Shown: piece by piece, positions 16,409-25,103 of the stretch
How the letters are laid out: every line of letters starts with the position of its first letter
How positions within the stretch are numbered: the first letter of the stretch is position 1
Assembly: GCA_963707575.1 (NCBI GenBank)
Contig: OY970171.1
Coordinates: 1,054,001-1,118,000 of the forward strand
DNA length: 64,000 bases
DNA from: Gaiellasilicea sp963707575
GTDB taxonomy: Bacteria > Actinomycetota > Thermoleophilia > Gaiellales > Gaiellaceae
Direction of reading: 5' to 3'
Notes under the pieces: generated by a model
The model's database searches: none
What the model was told of the DNA's origin: nothing
What the model saw: only the letters and a program-made list of their open reading frames with translations
Translations under genes and position numbers: made by a program

Positions 16409-17409
16409 CAGGTCACGCCTCCTTGGCTCGGTGGGGTCGGCGTGCGGATGACGCAGCGGAAGCCGAGATGCGCCATCGACGTGTCGACCATTTGCGCCTG
16501 CCGCGCCGCGGGGCGGTAACGGAGGCAGTAGTTGGGCGCGCACAGGTGCGAGCCGCCCTTGATCACCCTGCGTGGGAACCGCTCGCCCGGCTGCCCGAGC
16601 AGGTAGCTGTCGTCGGGGGAGGTCACGCGCGGGTTGCTCGGGACGCAACAGGGACTCGAGACCTCGTCGGAGTGACGAGGCGTGTACCAGTCCGACGTCC
16701 ATTCCCAGACGTTCCCCGTCATGTCGTAGAGCCCGTAGCCGTTCGGCGCGAAGCTGCCGACGGGGGACGTGCCCTCGAACCCGTCCAGCTTCAGGTTCTG
16801 CCAGGGGAACTCGCCCTGCCACGTGTTCGCCTGCGGCGTCCCGCCCGGCATGTGCTCGTCGCCCCAGGCGAAGGCGGCGCCGTCGAGACCGCCCCGCGCG
16901 GCGAGCTCCCACTCGGCCTCTGTCGGGAGCTCCTTGCCGACCCAGGTCGCGTACGCCTCCACGTCCTCGCAGGCGACCTGGACCACGGGATGGTGGTCGC
17001 GGCCGTTCGTCGTCGTGCCGGGACCCCCGGGGCGCTTCCAGCTCGCTCCCGCGACGTACTCCCACCAGTTGCGGTAGTCGTCGAGGCTCACCGCGCCGGC
17101 CGTCTTCCTGAAGACGAGCGAGCCGGGCACGAGCAGTGCCGGGTCGGCGTCCGGATACGCCGCGGGATCGAGTGGCCGCTCCGCCACCGTCACGTACTTG
17201 GTCTCCCGCACGAAGCGCCGGAACTCGGCCGCGGAGACCGGATGCTCGTCCATCCAGAACCCGTTCACCGAGACCCGGTGAACCGGCCGCTCCTCCGGGT
17301 AGAAGTCCTCCGACCCCATGGCGAAGGTCGCAGACGGGATCCAGCGCATCCCCTCGGGGGGAGCTGCTCCGACGCCGTCCGGCGCCTCGGTGCGGCTGAC
17401 CTCGGCCAC
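16408..17409 (-). CDS. formylglycine-generating enzyme (sulfatase-modifying factor)
   Basis: An FGE-sulfatase family protein, about 333 residues. The core has MRWIPSATFAMGSEDFYPEE, PVHRVSVNGFWMDEHPVS, LPTEAEWELAARGG, GLYDMTGNVWEWTSDWY and GFRC. GGSHLCAPNYCLRYRPAAR carries the two active-site Cys, five residues apart, that bind Cu(I) in aerobic FGEs; many relatives lack them, so this is probably a true FGE. It oxidises the Cys of the coupled sulfatase to formylglycine. Start uncertain: GTG at 17409 is used, GTG at 17478 is possible. Confidence 0.88.
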   Translation of the reverse strand: MAEVSRTEAPDGVGAAPPEGMRWIPSATFAMGSEDFYPEERPVHRVSVNGFWMDEHPVSAAEFRRFVRETKYVTVAERPLDPAAYPDADPALLVPGSLVFRKTAGAVSLDDYRNWWEYVAGASWKRPGGPGTTTNGRDHHPVVQVACEDVEAYATWVGKELPTEAEWELAARGGLDGAAFAWGDEHMPGGTPQANTWQGEFPWQNLKLDGFEGTSPVGSFAPNGYGLYDMTGNVWEWTSDWYTPRHSDEVSSPCCVPSNPRVTSPDDSYLLGQPGERFPRRVIKGGSHLCAPNYCLRYRPAARQAQMVDTSMAHLGFRCVIRTPTPPSQGGVT

Positions 17410-17514
17410 GGGCCCCGGGCTAGTCGCGCGCGCTCTCACCTGGGCAGTGTCGCTGCGGGGCGGGTGACGCGTCCTCACCCAGCTCGGGTGGGAGGAAGCC
17501 GGCCTTCACCCCGG

Positions 17515-17537
17515 CGGGGTGAGGCCCTCTCACCCCG
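17515..17537. repeat. hairpin in the divergent FGE/YihY spacer
   Basis: CGGGGTGAG-gccct-CTCACCCCG is a perfect 9-bp stem, overlapping a second, imperfect one (17503-17526). Its arm (GGTGAGG-like) resembles the terminator stem at 9843-9874. It lies upstream of two divergent genes, so a regulatory role is as likely as termination. Confidence 0.4.
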
Positions 17538-17549
17538 CGACCGACGACC

Positions 17550-18500
17550 GTGTGGGACTGGCAGGCCTCCGATCCGACGAAGGGGGTGCACGAGCTGAGT
17601 GCGCCGGAACCTTCCGGGGCGCCGCCACACGAGTCGCGGTTGCTCAGGGCGCGTGAACAAGCGCGTCGCGCGGGTGATCGGGCGGGCAACTGGGCGAGCG
17701 AGCACGTGCCTGGGTCGGCCCTGGCCGTCGCGGCGCTCGAGCGCGAGCGACTCGCCGCCGCCGGGCTGCTCGCCGGCGGGATCGCGTACCGGCTCTTCTT
17801 CTGGCTCGTGCCCCTGGGGCTCGTCTTCGCCGCCGTCCTGAGCTTCTGGGTGGACGAGGATCCAGAGGGCTTGGAGGACGCCGCAGAGGACTTCGGGATC
17901 GGCGGCGCGGCCACGCAGTCCGCCATGAACGCGATCGCGGAGGAGCACCACGCTCGCTGGTACTTCCTGCTCGCCGGGATCGGACTGGTCCTCTGGTTCG
18001 GGATCGGGGTCGTGCGCGCCCTGATCGTTGCCCACGCAGTCGCCTGGGGGCTTCGGCCGGAGAAGCTTCGGCGCCCACTCGTTGCGAGCGTCGCGTTCTC
18101 GGGAGTCGTCCTCGGGGTGATTGCGGTGTCCACCTCGACCCAGGTCTTGCGCAAGCAACTCGGCGGCACCGGGATCGTGCTGACCCTCCTGCTCCTCGTC
18201 CTCTATCTCGCGGGGGCCGTGTGGATCATGGAAAAGCTCCCGCACCGCAGCGAGTCCCGGCGCGACCTGCTGCCCGGAGCCGCGCTGCTGGCGCTCGGCA
18301 TGCAGGCGATCCATCTCGTGGTCGTGCTGTATCTCGCCCCGAAGCTTGGGCGCTCCTCGGAGCTCTACGGCGCGCTGGGCGCCGCCACGGTCATCCTCCT
18401 CTGGCTCTATCTCCTGGCAAGGCTCGTCGTCGCAGCGGCGTTCCTCAACGCCGCGCTCTGGGATGGCGGGCCCGCCGGCGCCGACGGAGATCCGGACTAG
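17550..18500 (+). CDS. YihY/BrkB family inner membrane protein
   Basis: A 316-residue protein with an N-terminal cytosolic stretch and about six membrane helices. The first helix region GLLAGGIAYRLFFWLVPLGL is the hallmark of the YihY/virulence factor BrkB family. Helices continue at WYFLLAGIGLVLWFGIG, VASVAFSGVVLGVIAV, GIVLTLLLLVLYLAGAVW and TVILLWLYLLARLVVAAAF. Members are proposed to act in transport across the envelope, but no activity is established. GTG at 17550 is used; GTG at 17586 is an alternative. Confidence 0.82.
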   Translation: MWDWQASDPTKGVHELSAPEPSGAPPHESRLLRAREQARRAGDRAGNWASEHVPGSALAVAALERERLAAAGLLAGGIAYRLFFWLVPLGLVFAAVLSFWVDEDPEGLEDAAEDFGIGGAATQSAMNAIAEEHHARWYFLLAGIGLVLWFGIGVVRALIVAHAVAWGLRPEKLRRPLVASVAFSGVVLGVIAVSTSTQVLRKQLGGTGIVLTLLLLVLYLAGAVWIMEKLPHRSESRRDLLPGAALLALGMQAIHLVVVLYLAPKLGRSSELYGALGAATVILLWLYLLARLVVAAAFLNAALWDGGPAGADGDPD

Positions 18501-19375
18501 CGAACTGCCAGCAGCAGGCGGTTCCCCGACGGGTCGCGAACCGTCAGTCCGTCCGGGCCGGACTCGGGCTCCCGCCCTGCATCGGCGACTCTGCCCGCCA
18601 CCCGGTCGCGCTCGGTGGCGTCCGGGAGGACGATCGTCGCCCGACGAAGCGCGGCGGTCCCGGGCGGCGGTGGAGGTGCCCCGCTGCTCTCCCACGAGTT
18701 GGCGCCGATGTGGTGGTGGTAGCCGCCGGCGGCCAGGAACGCCGCCTGCGAGCCGTAGGTCGCCATGAGATCGAACCCGAGCACGTCGCGGTAGAACTCG
18801 ACCGTCTCGGGGATCGTGGCCACGCGAAGGTGGACATGGCCCATCGTCGTCCCCGCGGCAAGCCCCTCGAACGGCTCGAGCGCCGGATCCTCGAGCTCCG
18901 CGAGCAGCGCGTCGACGTCGAGCGGGAGGGTCGTCAGGCCGGCCTCGACCTGGCCTTCCCACACATGACGCGGCCGGTCGGCATAGATCTCGATCCCGTG
19001 CCGATCGGGGTCGCTCAGGTAGATCGCCTCGCTGACGAAGTGATCCGAGAGCCCGGTGAGCGAAACGCTGTCGCGGCCCGCATGGGCGAGCCAGCGTGCG
19101 AGGCTGGGCCGGTCGGGCACGAGCAGCGCGAAGTGGAAGAGACCCGTGTGACCGACGGCGGGTCGGGCACCCGCCTCCTGGACGAGGACCAGCAGCTCGG
19201 TGCCGTCGGTGCCGAGCGACATCCTCGATCCGCCGTGCTCGAGCACGCGCAGGCCAACGACCTGCTCGTAGTAGCTCTGCGAGCGCTCGAGATCCGAGAC
19301 CGTCAGCTCCACAGGGCCTACGGTCGTGGCGGGCGGAAGCGTCGGGGGCGAAACCTCGGACACGGTGTCGAGCAT
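18497..19375 (-). CDS. two-domain VOC (glyoxalase/extradiol dioxygenase-fold) protein
   Basis: A 292-residue protein with two vicinal-oxygen-chelate domains, as in catechol 2,3-dioxygenase CatE. Domain 1 (20-135) has PVELTVSDLERSQSYYEQVV and GIEIY. Domain 2 (about 165-290) has MGHVHLRVATIPETVEFYRD and GGYHHHIGANSW. Candidate metal ligands are H168/H170-type His, the HHH cluster and Glu of GIEIYAD. It probably acts on a ring-cleavage or related substrate. It converges on the YihY gene, sharing the CTAG at 18497-18500 as both stop codons. Confidence 0.82.
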   Translation of the reverse strand: MLDTVSEVSPPTLPPATTVGPVELTVSDLERSQSYYEQVVGLRVLEHGGSRMSLGTDGTELLVLVQEAGARPAVGHTGLFHFALLVPDRPSLARWLAHAGRDSVSLTGLSDHFVSEAIYLSDPDRHGIEIYADRPRHVWEGQVEAGLTTLPLDVDALLAELEDPALEPFEGLAAGTTMGHVHLRVATIPETVEFYRDVLGFDLMATYGSQAAFLAAGGYHHHIGANSWESSGAPPPPPGTAALRRATIVLPDATERDRVAGRVADAGREPESGPDGLTVRDPSGNRLLLAVR

Positions 19376-19406
19376 CGTGCCACGCGGCTCGCGGGCGGGC
19401 GGTGAT

Positions 19407-20660
19407 TCAGGCGCGCACGAGGTACACGCAGGTGCGCTGCTCGCCCGGGCGGGGCGAGGGGCCGACCTTGGCGACGATGTAGACCGCGTCTGCCTCGACG
19501 GTCTCGCCGCGCGCGGGCGGCGGCCCGTCCCGCTCGACGAGCTCGTAGCCGCCGTTTCTAGGCACGAAGAGGATGTGCGGGCCGTTGTCGACCGGCGCAG
19601 GCTCGGGCTCAGGCTCGACCGGGGCCGCCTCGAGCGTGTTGAGCCGCGCGCGCAGGAAGTCGAGCTCGCGCAGGCGCTCGGCAGCCTCGGACTTCAGCGT
19701 CCGAAGCTCGGCCTCGCGGGCGGTGAGCTGCGCCTGGGTGCGGGCGACGGCGGCGTCGGCGTTCGCGACCTTGCGCGCGGACGACTCGATGTCGGACGCT
19801 CTCGCGTCGCGCTCGGCCCGGAATGTGCTCTCGGCGGCGGCGAGCTGGGGCCGAAGCGCCGCGAGCTCTGACTCGGCGGCGGCCAGCCGCGGGCGAAGCG
19901 CCTGCAGCTCGGCGTTGAAGTTGGCGGCCTGCACGTGGGCCTCCGCGAGCGCCTGGCCACGATCCTCGGCCGACGAGCCCGCGGACGCGAGCCGCGCCTG
20001 CAACGACTCGTGCTCGCCGGTCAAAGCGGTCACTCTCTCTGTGGCGGCAGCCAGCTGACGGTCGCGCTCCTGCAGCTCGGCACGGCCCTGCTCGAGCGCC
20101 GCCTCGGCTGCGGCGAGCCGCTCTTCGAGTGCGTCGAGCGCGGTCGTGTCGGGCTCGCTCGGCGCGGCGGCCTCGACGGCCTCCGCTGCGGCAGCACGCA
20201 GCTGAACGAGCTCTTCGTCCCGCGCCTGCACGGCGGCGCCCAGCTCGACGATCACCTGATCTCGATCGGCGACTGCAGCGCGCCAGGCCTCCAGGACGTC
20301 GGGAGCGACGTTCGGCGCGGGCTCCGGCTCCGGGTCGGCCGAGACCGCCCGCAGGAGCGGCTTCCGCCCGCCGGCGTCCTCGGACTCGTGCTCTCCGCCG
20401 TCTTCGGGCTCGGGCTCGGGACGGGTGCGCAGGCCTGCGCTGATGCCGTACTCGGTGCGGAGCAGGCCGCCGTGCTGCTCGGCGAGCGCGTTCGCGATCA
20501 GGCCTGGCGAGACCATGCCCAGCTCGACGAGGACCTCGCCCAGCGGCCGCTGCGTGCGCTCGTGCTCCTTGAGCGCGTCTTCGAGCTTGTCGGGCGTGAG
20601 GAACCCCTCCTCGACGAGGATCTGTCCCAGGTGCCGACGGGTTTCGCGGGCCGCATCCAC
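19407..20660 (-). CDS. MshEN-domain coiled-coil protein
   Basis: A 417-residue protein. Residues 10-66 (LGQILVEEGFLTPDKLEDAL ... PLGEVLVELGMVSPGLIANAL) form a GspE/MshE N-terminal domain, a fold that can bind c-di-GMP in MshE. A long Ala/Glu/Arg-rich coiled coil follows (about 120-345), and a C-terminal globular part ends YELVERDGPPPARGE ... VYIVAKVGPSPRPGEQ. There is no signal peptide or ATPase domain. It lies next to a polysaccharide-polymerase-like gene, but no functional link is shown. Confidence 0.65.
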   Translation of the reverse strand: MDAARETRRHLGQILVEEGFLTPDKLEDALKEHERTQRPLGEVLVELGMVSPGLIANALAEQHGGLLRTEYGISAGLRTRPEPEPEDGGEHESEDAGGRKPLLRAVSADPEPEPAPNVAPDVLEAWRAAVADRDQVIVELGAAVQARDEELVQLRAAAAEAVEAAAPSEPDTTALDALEERLAAAEAALEQGRAELQERDRQLAAATERVTALTGEHESLQARLASAGSSAEDRGQALAEAHVQAANFNAELQALRPRLAAAESELAALRPQLAAAESTFRAERDARASDIESSARKVANADAAVARTQAQLTAREAELRTLKSEAAERLRELDFLRARLNTLEAAPVEPEPEPAPVDNGPHILFVPRNGGYELVERDGPPPARGETVEADAVYIVAKVGPSPRPGEQRTCVYLVRA

Positions 20661-20712
20661 GGTCCTTCTCTCATCGGCCGATTCGGCGCAGAACTAAAGG
20701 CGTTCCGGGGCG

Positions 20713-22017
20713 TCAGGCGCGTTCGCCAGCCAGCGTCCAGAGCACGAACGCGAGCCAGTGCACGCCGATCACGTCGGTCTGGATCCCGAGCACGAGCACC
20801 GCCGCGAGCGAGGCGCCGAGCCAGGGTGCACGCGGCAGGATTCGGCGCAGGAGCGCCACGTTCCAGGCCAGGAAGACGAGCATCCCGAGCAGTCCGAGCT
20901 CGACGCCGAGCTCGGTGTACGTGGACTCGCCGGCCTTCAGGTCGGTGCCCGTCCGCGATGCGGTCACGCCGGCGTTCCCGAGCCCGAAGCCCCACGGATG
21001 CCGGAACACGGTCTCGAGCCCGCCGCGCAGGCTGTCCCAGTGGCTGTCGATCGACGCCTCGTTCGGGTCGAGGGGGTCGCCGCTCGTCGGCTCCTCCTGG
21101 CCGCCCGCCCGCTGAACCACCAGTTCGGCGGCGGTGAAGCGGGTCTCGGGGCCGATCTCGGGATACGCCTTGACGAAGGCGGCGCCGGTCGCGAGCAGGA
21201 CCGCCGAGGCCGCCACGGGCCACCAGCTGCGCAGGCCGTAGGCGAGCGCCACGAGCCCGGCCGCGAGGGCGACGATCGCCGTGCGCGAATACGTGAAGAG
21301 CAGACCAACGAGGAGGAAGCCGGTCAGCACCGAGAGCCAGCGCGACCGCTGCCACGTCGCGGCCAGTAGGAGCGCGACGAGCAGCATGTACGCGGACGCG
21401 AGCGGGCTCAGGAACGTAGAGACGAGCCGGCGCAGCGGCCGCTCGTCGCCGGGGTTGTAGACGAAGTTCTCCGGCAGCCCGGACAGGTCCGGCCCGTAGT
21501 CGAGCCCCAGCTGCTCGCGGTACCAGCCCGGCACGCCCGAGTTGCGCCACGTGTCGAGCGGGATCGCGTAGATGTCGATCACGCCCCAGGCGGCGACCGC
21601 CGTCGCCGCGGCGAGCAGGATCAGCCCGATCCGTCTCAGCTCGTCTCGCCCGAAGTGGAGGCCGCGCCCGAGGAAGTACGCGGCGACCGGCGTGAGGTCG
21701 TGGCGGAGGGCGAGCGCGATCGCACGCGCGGAGGCATCGCCGCCGAGCCAGCTCTGCGGGATCAGCGCGTACAGGATCACCAAGGCGGCGTAGGCCAGTG
21801 CGAGCCAGTCCGTCACGGTGGCCTTGAACGGCAGCCCGCGCTGCCGCCAGACGACGAGAGCGAGCGCGACCCCGAGCAGGAGCTCCTTCCAGGCGGAGAC
21901 GACGTCGAGCGGCGTGTCGCGGAGGCCGAGGTCCCACAGGAGCGCCATCGCCAGGTTGTGCAGCGGCAGCAGGGCGATGAACGCGTAGAGGGCGTACCTC
22001 GGGAACCGCTCAGCCAA
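20713..22017 (-). CDS. O-antigen ligase/polymerase-like membrane protein
   Basis: A 434-residue protein with about 11 membrane helices and the Wzy_C (O-antigen ligase) pattern: LFTYSRTAIVALAAG before a large extracytoplasmic loop containing ETVFRHPWGFGLGNAG, then YTELGVELGLLGMLVFL. It probably joins or polymerises surface glycans at the outer face of the membrane. It starts at a TTG overlapping the last 8 nt of the methyltransferase gene, so the two are co-translated. Confidence 0.8.
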   Translation of the reverse strand: MAERFPRYALYAFIALLPLHNLAMALLWDLGLRDTPLDVVSAWKELLLGVALALVVWRQRGLPFKATVTDWLALAYAALVILYALIPQSWLGGDASARAIALALRHDLTPVAAYFLGRGLHFGRDELRRIGLILLAAATAVAAWGVIDIYAIPLDTWRNSGVPGWYREQLGLDYGPDLSGLPENFVYNPGDERPLRRLVSTFLSPLASAYMLLVALLLAATWQRSRWLSVLTGFLLVGLLFTYSRTAIVALAAGLVALAYGLRSWWPVAASAVLLATGAAFVKAYPEIGPETRFTAAELVVQRAGGQEEPTSGDPLDPNEASIDSHWDSLRGGLETVFRHPWGFGLGNAGVTASRTGTDLKAGESTYTELGVELGLLGMLVFLAWNVALLRRILPRAPWLGASLAAVLVLGIQTDVIGVHWLAFVLWTLAGERA

Positions 22018-22645
22018 CGATCGCCGCCAGCGTCATGCCCAGGTTGACGATGCGCACGTCGCTCCGGCGTTCGAGCGGGAAGAGGCTGCGCAGGTCGCGC
22101 GGCCCGAGCAGATGGTTCTCCTTCGCCCACGGCTTGCGGATCAGGTCGTACGCGCGGTGCGCGGCCGCGTCGGGGAGCCAGTGCACGAGCGGGGTGCGCG
22201 TGTGGAGCTCGATCGGAAACCAGCGGTTCGGCGTCGTGATGAAGACGCGCGGCGCGACCCGCAGGGCCTCGGAGACGAAGCGGCGCTGCGCCTCGCGGGG
22301 GCCGACGTGCTCGATCACCGCGTTCGAGAAGTAGACGTCGAAGGCACCGTCCTCAAACGGGAGCTGGAGCGCGTCGGCCTGCACGTAGCTGGCCGCGGGG
22401 TAGCGCTCGGCGAAGCGGCGGCCCTCGTGGATGCCGACCGCGGTGATCCGCTCCGGCCACGGGTAGAGCTCCTCGAAGAAGTTCAGCGTCCCGCAGTGCC
22501 CGTGCGCGCTCCCGTGCTCGCCGAACCCCGAGTCGTCGACGCCGACGTCGACCACGCTCGTGTCGGCAGTCGGCCGCATCGTCTCGGTGAAGAGGGCGAG
22601 CTTGCGGCGGCGGGAGCGCAGCGAGACGGCGTCGACGAGGCGCAT
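22010..22645 (-). CDS. SAM-dependent methyltransferase
   Basis: A 211-residue class I methyltransferase. Motif I is degenerate (SVVDVGVDDSGFGEH); PAASYVQADALQLPFEDGAF and VYFSNAVIEHVGP match motifs II-III of Methyltransf_11. The substrate is unknown; its coupling to the O-antigen-ligase-like gene suggests glycan or lipid-carrier modification. TAGGTT (22654-22659, minus) lies 8 nt before the ATG, which suggests a leaderless mRNA. Confidence 0.8.
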   Translation of the reverse strand: MRLVDAVSLRSRRRKLALFTETMRPTADTSVVDVGVDDSGFGEHGSAHGHCGTLNFFEELYPWPERITAVGIHEGRRFAERYPAASYVQADALQLPFEDGAFDVYFSNAVIEHVGPREAQRRFVSEALRVAPRVFITTPNRWFPIELHTRTPLVHWLPDAAAHRAYDLIRKPWAKENHLLGPRDLRSLFPLERRSDVRIVNLGMTLAAIVG

Positions 22646-22768
22646 TTGGGCCGAACCTACCCCCTCCCGCGCCCCGGCGTTCCTGGCCGGGTGCGCCGGA
22701 GGTCGGCTCCGCCGGCCGGGAGGCGCAGCCGGCCAGGGACGCCGGGCGTAACAGTAAGGTCGGAGCCG

Positions 22769-23599
22769 GTGATCCAGGCGACCGTGAGAGCACGCGGGCC
22801 GTACTCGCTGCGTCTGAGCGCGCGGCGTGACGAGTTTCGTGCAGCGCTTCCGGGCGGAGGCGAGGTGGTCGCCTGGCAGCGAGCGGACGGCTCGCTGCTC
22901 CTTCGAGCGCCGGACGAGGCGGGCCTCGAGCTCGGGCGCTTCATGCTCGCGCTCGACGACGACCACACGGAGTTCGTGCGCCGGTTCCGGGACGATCCGC
23001 TGCTCGGCCGCTCGATCCGCAACCTGCACGGCTTGCGGCCGCTGCGGCTGCCCACGGTGGCGCAGGCGGTGCTGCGCGCGATTTGCGGCCAGCTGATCGA
23101 GGCGCGGCGCGCGCGGGCGATCGAGCGGGCAGTGATCCGCGTCTGCCGGCAGCCGGCGCCGACGCGCGAGGCGATCGGCGCGCTCTCGCCCGCCGAGTTG
23201 CGCCGCCTCGGGCTGGCGACGCACCGGGCGTCGGCCCTCGTCCGCCTTTGCCGCACCGTCGACCTGGAGCGCCTGCGCACGCTGCCGATCGCCGCGGTCG
23301 AGGCGCGCCTGCTGCGCGAGCGCGGCTTCGGCCCGTGGTCGCTCGGCATCGTCGCGCTGGAGGGGCTCGGCAGCTATCGGCATGGGCTCGTCGGAGACCT
23401 CTCGCTCGTCAAGCTCCAATCCGCGCTGAAGGGCCGCTGGGTCGAGCTGGAGGAGACGGCCGAGCTGCTGGAGCCCTATGAGGAGTGGGCCGGGCTCGCC
23501 GGCGTCTACCTCATGCGCGGATGGGGCGCCGGCCTCGTCCCGGGCGCGAACGCGGATGTCGCGCGCGCCGTGCGCGTGGCAGCGCGGCGCGCAGCCTAG
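22769..23599 (+). CDS. DNA-3-methyladenine glycosylase (AlkA-like HhH-GPD)
   Basis: A 276-residue protein. The N-terminal beta part (VRARGPYSLRLSARR) resembles the AlkA N-domain, and the HhH-GPD core has LPTVAQAVLRAICGQLIEAR, FGPWSLGIVALEGLG and GDLSLVK; the Asp of HGLVGDLS is the likely catalytic residue. It removes alkylated bases from DNA. GTG at 22769 is preceded at 8 nt by TAAGGT, so a leaderless mRNA is likely. The stop codon lies 9 nt before proC. Confidence 0.83.
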   Translation: MIQATVRARGPYSLRLSARRDEFRAALPGGGEVVAWQRADGSLLLRAPDEAGLELGRFMLALDDDHTEFVRRFRDDPLLGRSIRNLHGLRPLRLPTVAQAVLRAICGQLIEARRARAIERAVIRVCRQPAPTREAIGALSPAELRRLGLATHRASALVRLCRTVDLERLRTLPIAAVEARLLRERGFGPWSLGIVALEGLGSYRHGLVGDLSLVKLQSALKGRWVELEETAELLEPYEEWAGLAGVYLMRGWGAGLVPGANADVARAVRVAARRAA

Positions 23600-23608
23600 A
23601 CTCAGCCC

Positions 23609-24430
23609 ATGGCAGTGAACGCGCGGCGGATCGCGATTCTCGGAGCCGGCCGGATCGGCGAGGCGCTGATCTCCGGCCTGCTCTCGTCCGGCTGGCGCGA
23701 CGCGGCCGACCTGACCGCCTCGGCTCGGCGAGAGGAGCGCGTGGCCGAGCTGGGCGAGCGGTTCGGGATCGCGGCCACGACCTCGAACGCCGAGGCGGCA
23801 GCCGGCGCCGCTCTCGTCGTGATCGCCGTGAAGCCGCAGGATCTCGACGTGCTGCTGGGAGAGCTCGGCACGCTCGTCCAGCCGGACCAGACCGTGCTGT
23901 CGATCGCGGCGGCGGTGCCCACTGCGGCGATCGAGCGCCACCTCGCCGGCGGCGTGCCGGTGGTGAGAGCGATGCCGAACACGCCGTCCACGGTGCACGA
24001 GGGAATGGCGGGCATCTGCGCAGGCGCGCACGCAGGGGAGCAGCACCTCGAGCTGGCCGAGGAGGCCTTGCGCCACCTGGGCGCGGTCGTCCGCGTGCCC
24101 GAGTCGCAGATGGACGCGGTCACGGCGATCTCGGGCTCGGGGCCGGCGTACTTTGCTCTGCTCGCCGAGGCGATGATCGAGGCGGGGATCCTGCTCGGCG
24201 TCTCGCGGGAGATCTCGACGCAGCTCGTCGTGCAGACGATGCTCGGAACCGCGAAGCAGCTGCGCGACGAGAAGATGCACCCGGTCGAGCTGCGGGAGAT
24301 GGTCACTTCGCCGGGCGGGACGACGATCTCGGCCATCCGCGAGCTCGAGCAGGCCGGCGTGCGAGCCGCGTTCCTGAATGCGATCCAGGCGGCGATGAAT
24401 CGCTCGCGCGAGCTCGCCCGCGGCGAATGA
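23609..24430 (+). CDS. proC: pyrroline-5-carboxylate reductase
   Basis: The 273-residue enzyme reduces pyrroline-5-carboxylate to proline with NAD(P)H. It has the Rossmann start IAILGAGRIGEALI, VVIAVKPQDLD, VVRAMPNTPSTV and the C-terminal signature (AVTAISGSGPAY, MVTSPGGTTISAI). TAGACT lies 6 nt before the ATG; its TAG is also the stop codon of the upstream glycosylase gene. The stop overlaps the next start (ATGA). Confidence 0.93.
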   Translation: MAVNARRIAILGAGRIGEALISGLLSSGWRDAADLTASARREERVAELGERFGIAATTSNAEAAAGAALVVIAVKPQDLDVLLGELGTLVQPDQTVLSIAAAVPTAAIERHLAGGVPVVRAMPNTPSTVHEGMAGICAGAHAGEQHLELAEEALRHLGAVVRVPESQMDAVTAISGSGPAYFALLAEAMIEAGILLGVSREISTQLVVQTMLGTAKQLRDEKMHPVELREMVTSPGGTTISAIRELEQAGVRAAFLNAIQAAMNRSRELARGE

Positions 24431-25098
24431 GCGTCGAGCTGCGGGTCAGCGAGGATCCTGCGCGGGCCGCAGGGGAGCTGCTCGCGGAGGCCGCTGTGTC
24501 TGGTGCGCAGATCGCGCTCTCTGGCGGCACCACCGTCGGCAGGGCCTACGACTCCGCCGCCAGGCTGCAGAGTCGCTGGCGCGATGTGCACGTGTGGTTC
24601 GGCGACGAGCGCGTCGTCCCGCCCCAGGACGAGCGCTCCAACTACCGACTGGTGCGCGAGAAGCTCGTCGACGTGCTCGGCTCGCCGCCGGAGCTGCACC
24701 GGATCCGCGGGGAGCGGGCGCCGGAGGAGGCGGCGGAGCTCTACGAGGTGGAGCTCGAGGGGGTCACGCTCGACTTCGCACTGAACGGGATCGGTCCCGA
24801 CGGCCACACGGCCTCGCTCTTCCCCGGCGCGCCCGCCCTCGACGAGACGAAGCGCCGCGCGGTTGCGGCCGAGCCGGGGCTCGAACCGCTCGTCCCCCGC
24901 GTGACGATGACGCCGCCGGTGTTCGCGGCGTGCGGCCTGCTCGTGTACCTCGTCGCCGGCGAGGACAAGGCGGACGCCGTCCGGCGGGCGTTCGCGGCCG
25001 ACCCCGGCCCGGAGACCCCCGCAAGCCTCGTGCGCGGCCGCCACACGATCGCCCTCCTGGACGCCGCGGCCGCCTCGCAGCTCGAACCGCGTGCCTGA
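24427..25098 (+). CDS. pgl: 6-phosphogluconolactonase
   Basis: A 223-residue hydrolase of the pentose phosphate pathway. SGGTTVGRAYDSA is the phosphate loop, VWFGDERVVPPQDERSNY the DER motif, and NGIGPDGHTASLFPG the conserved GxGxDGHxAS(L)FP. The start overlaps the proC stop by 4 nt. The neighbourhood (glycosylase, proC, pgl) shares no pathway. Confidence 0.9.
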   Translation: MSVELRVSEDPARAAGELLAEAAVSGAQIALSGGTTVGRAYDSAARLQSRWRDVHVWFGDERVVPPQDERSNYRLVREKLVDVLGSPPELHRIRGERAPEEAAELYEVELEGVTLDFALNGIGPDGHTASLFPGAPALDETKRRAVAAEPGLEPLVPRVTMTPPVFAACGLLVYLVAGEDKADAVRRAFAADPGPETPASLVRGRHTIALLDAAAASQLEPRA

Positions 25099-25103
25099 AA
25101 CGG

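Noticed and set aside
18221..19405. A 394-residue plus-strand frame opposite the VOC gene
   Set aside because: No recognisable motif and extreme Arg content; the minus strand encodes two clear VOC domains.
22010..24280. A 756-residue minus-strand frame antisense to proC and the glycosylase
   Set aside because: Only its last 211 codons (methyltransferase) show family motifs; the rest is shadow of plus-strand genes.
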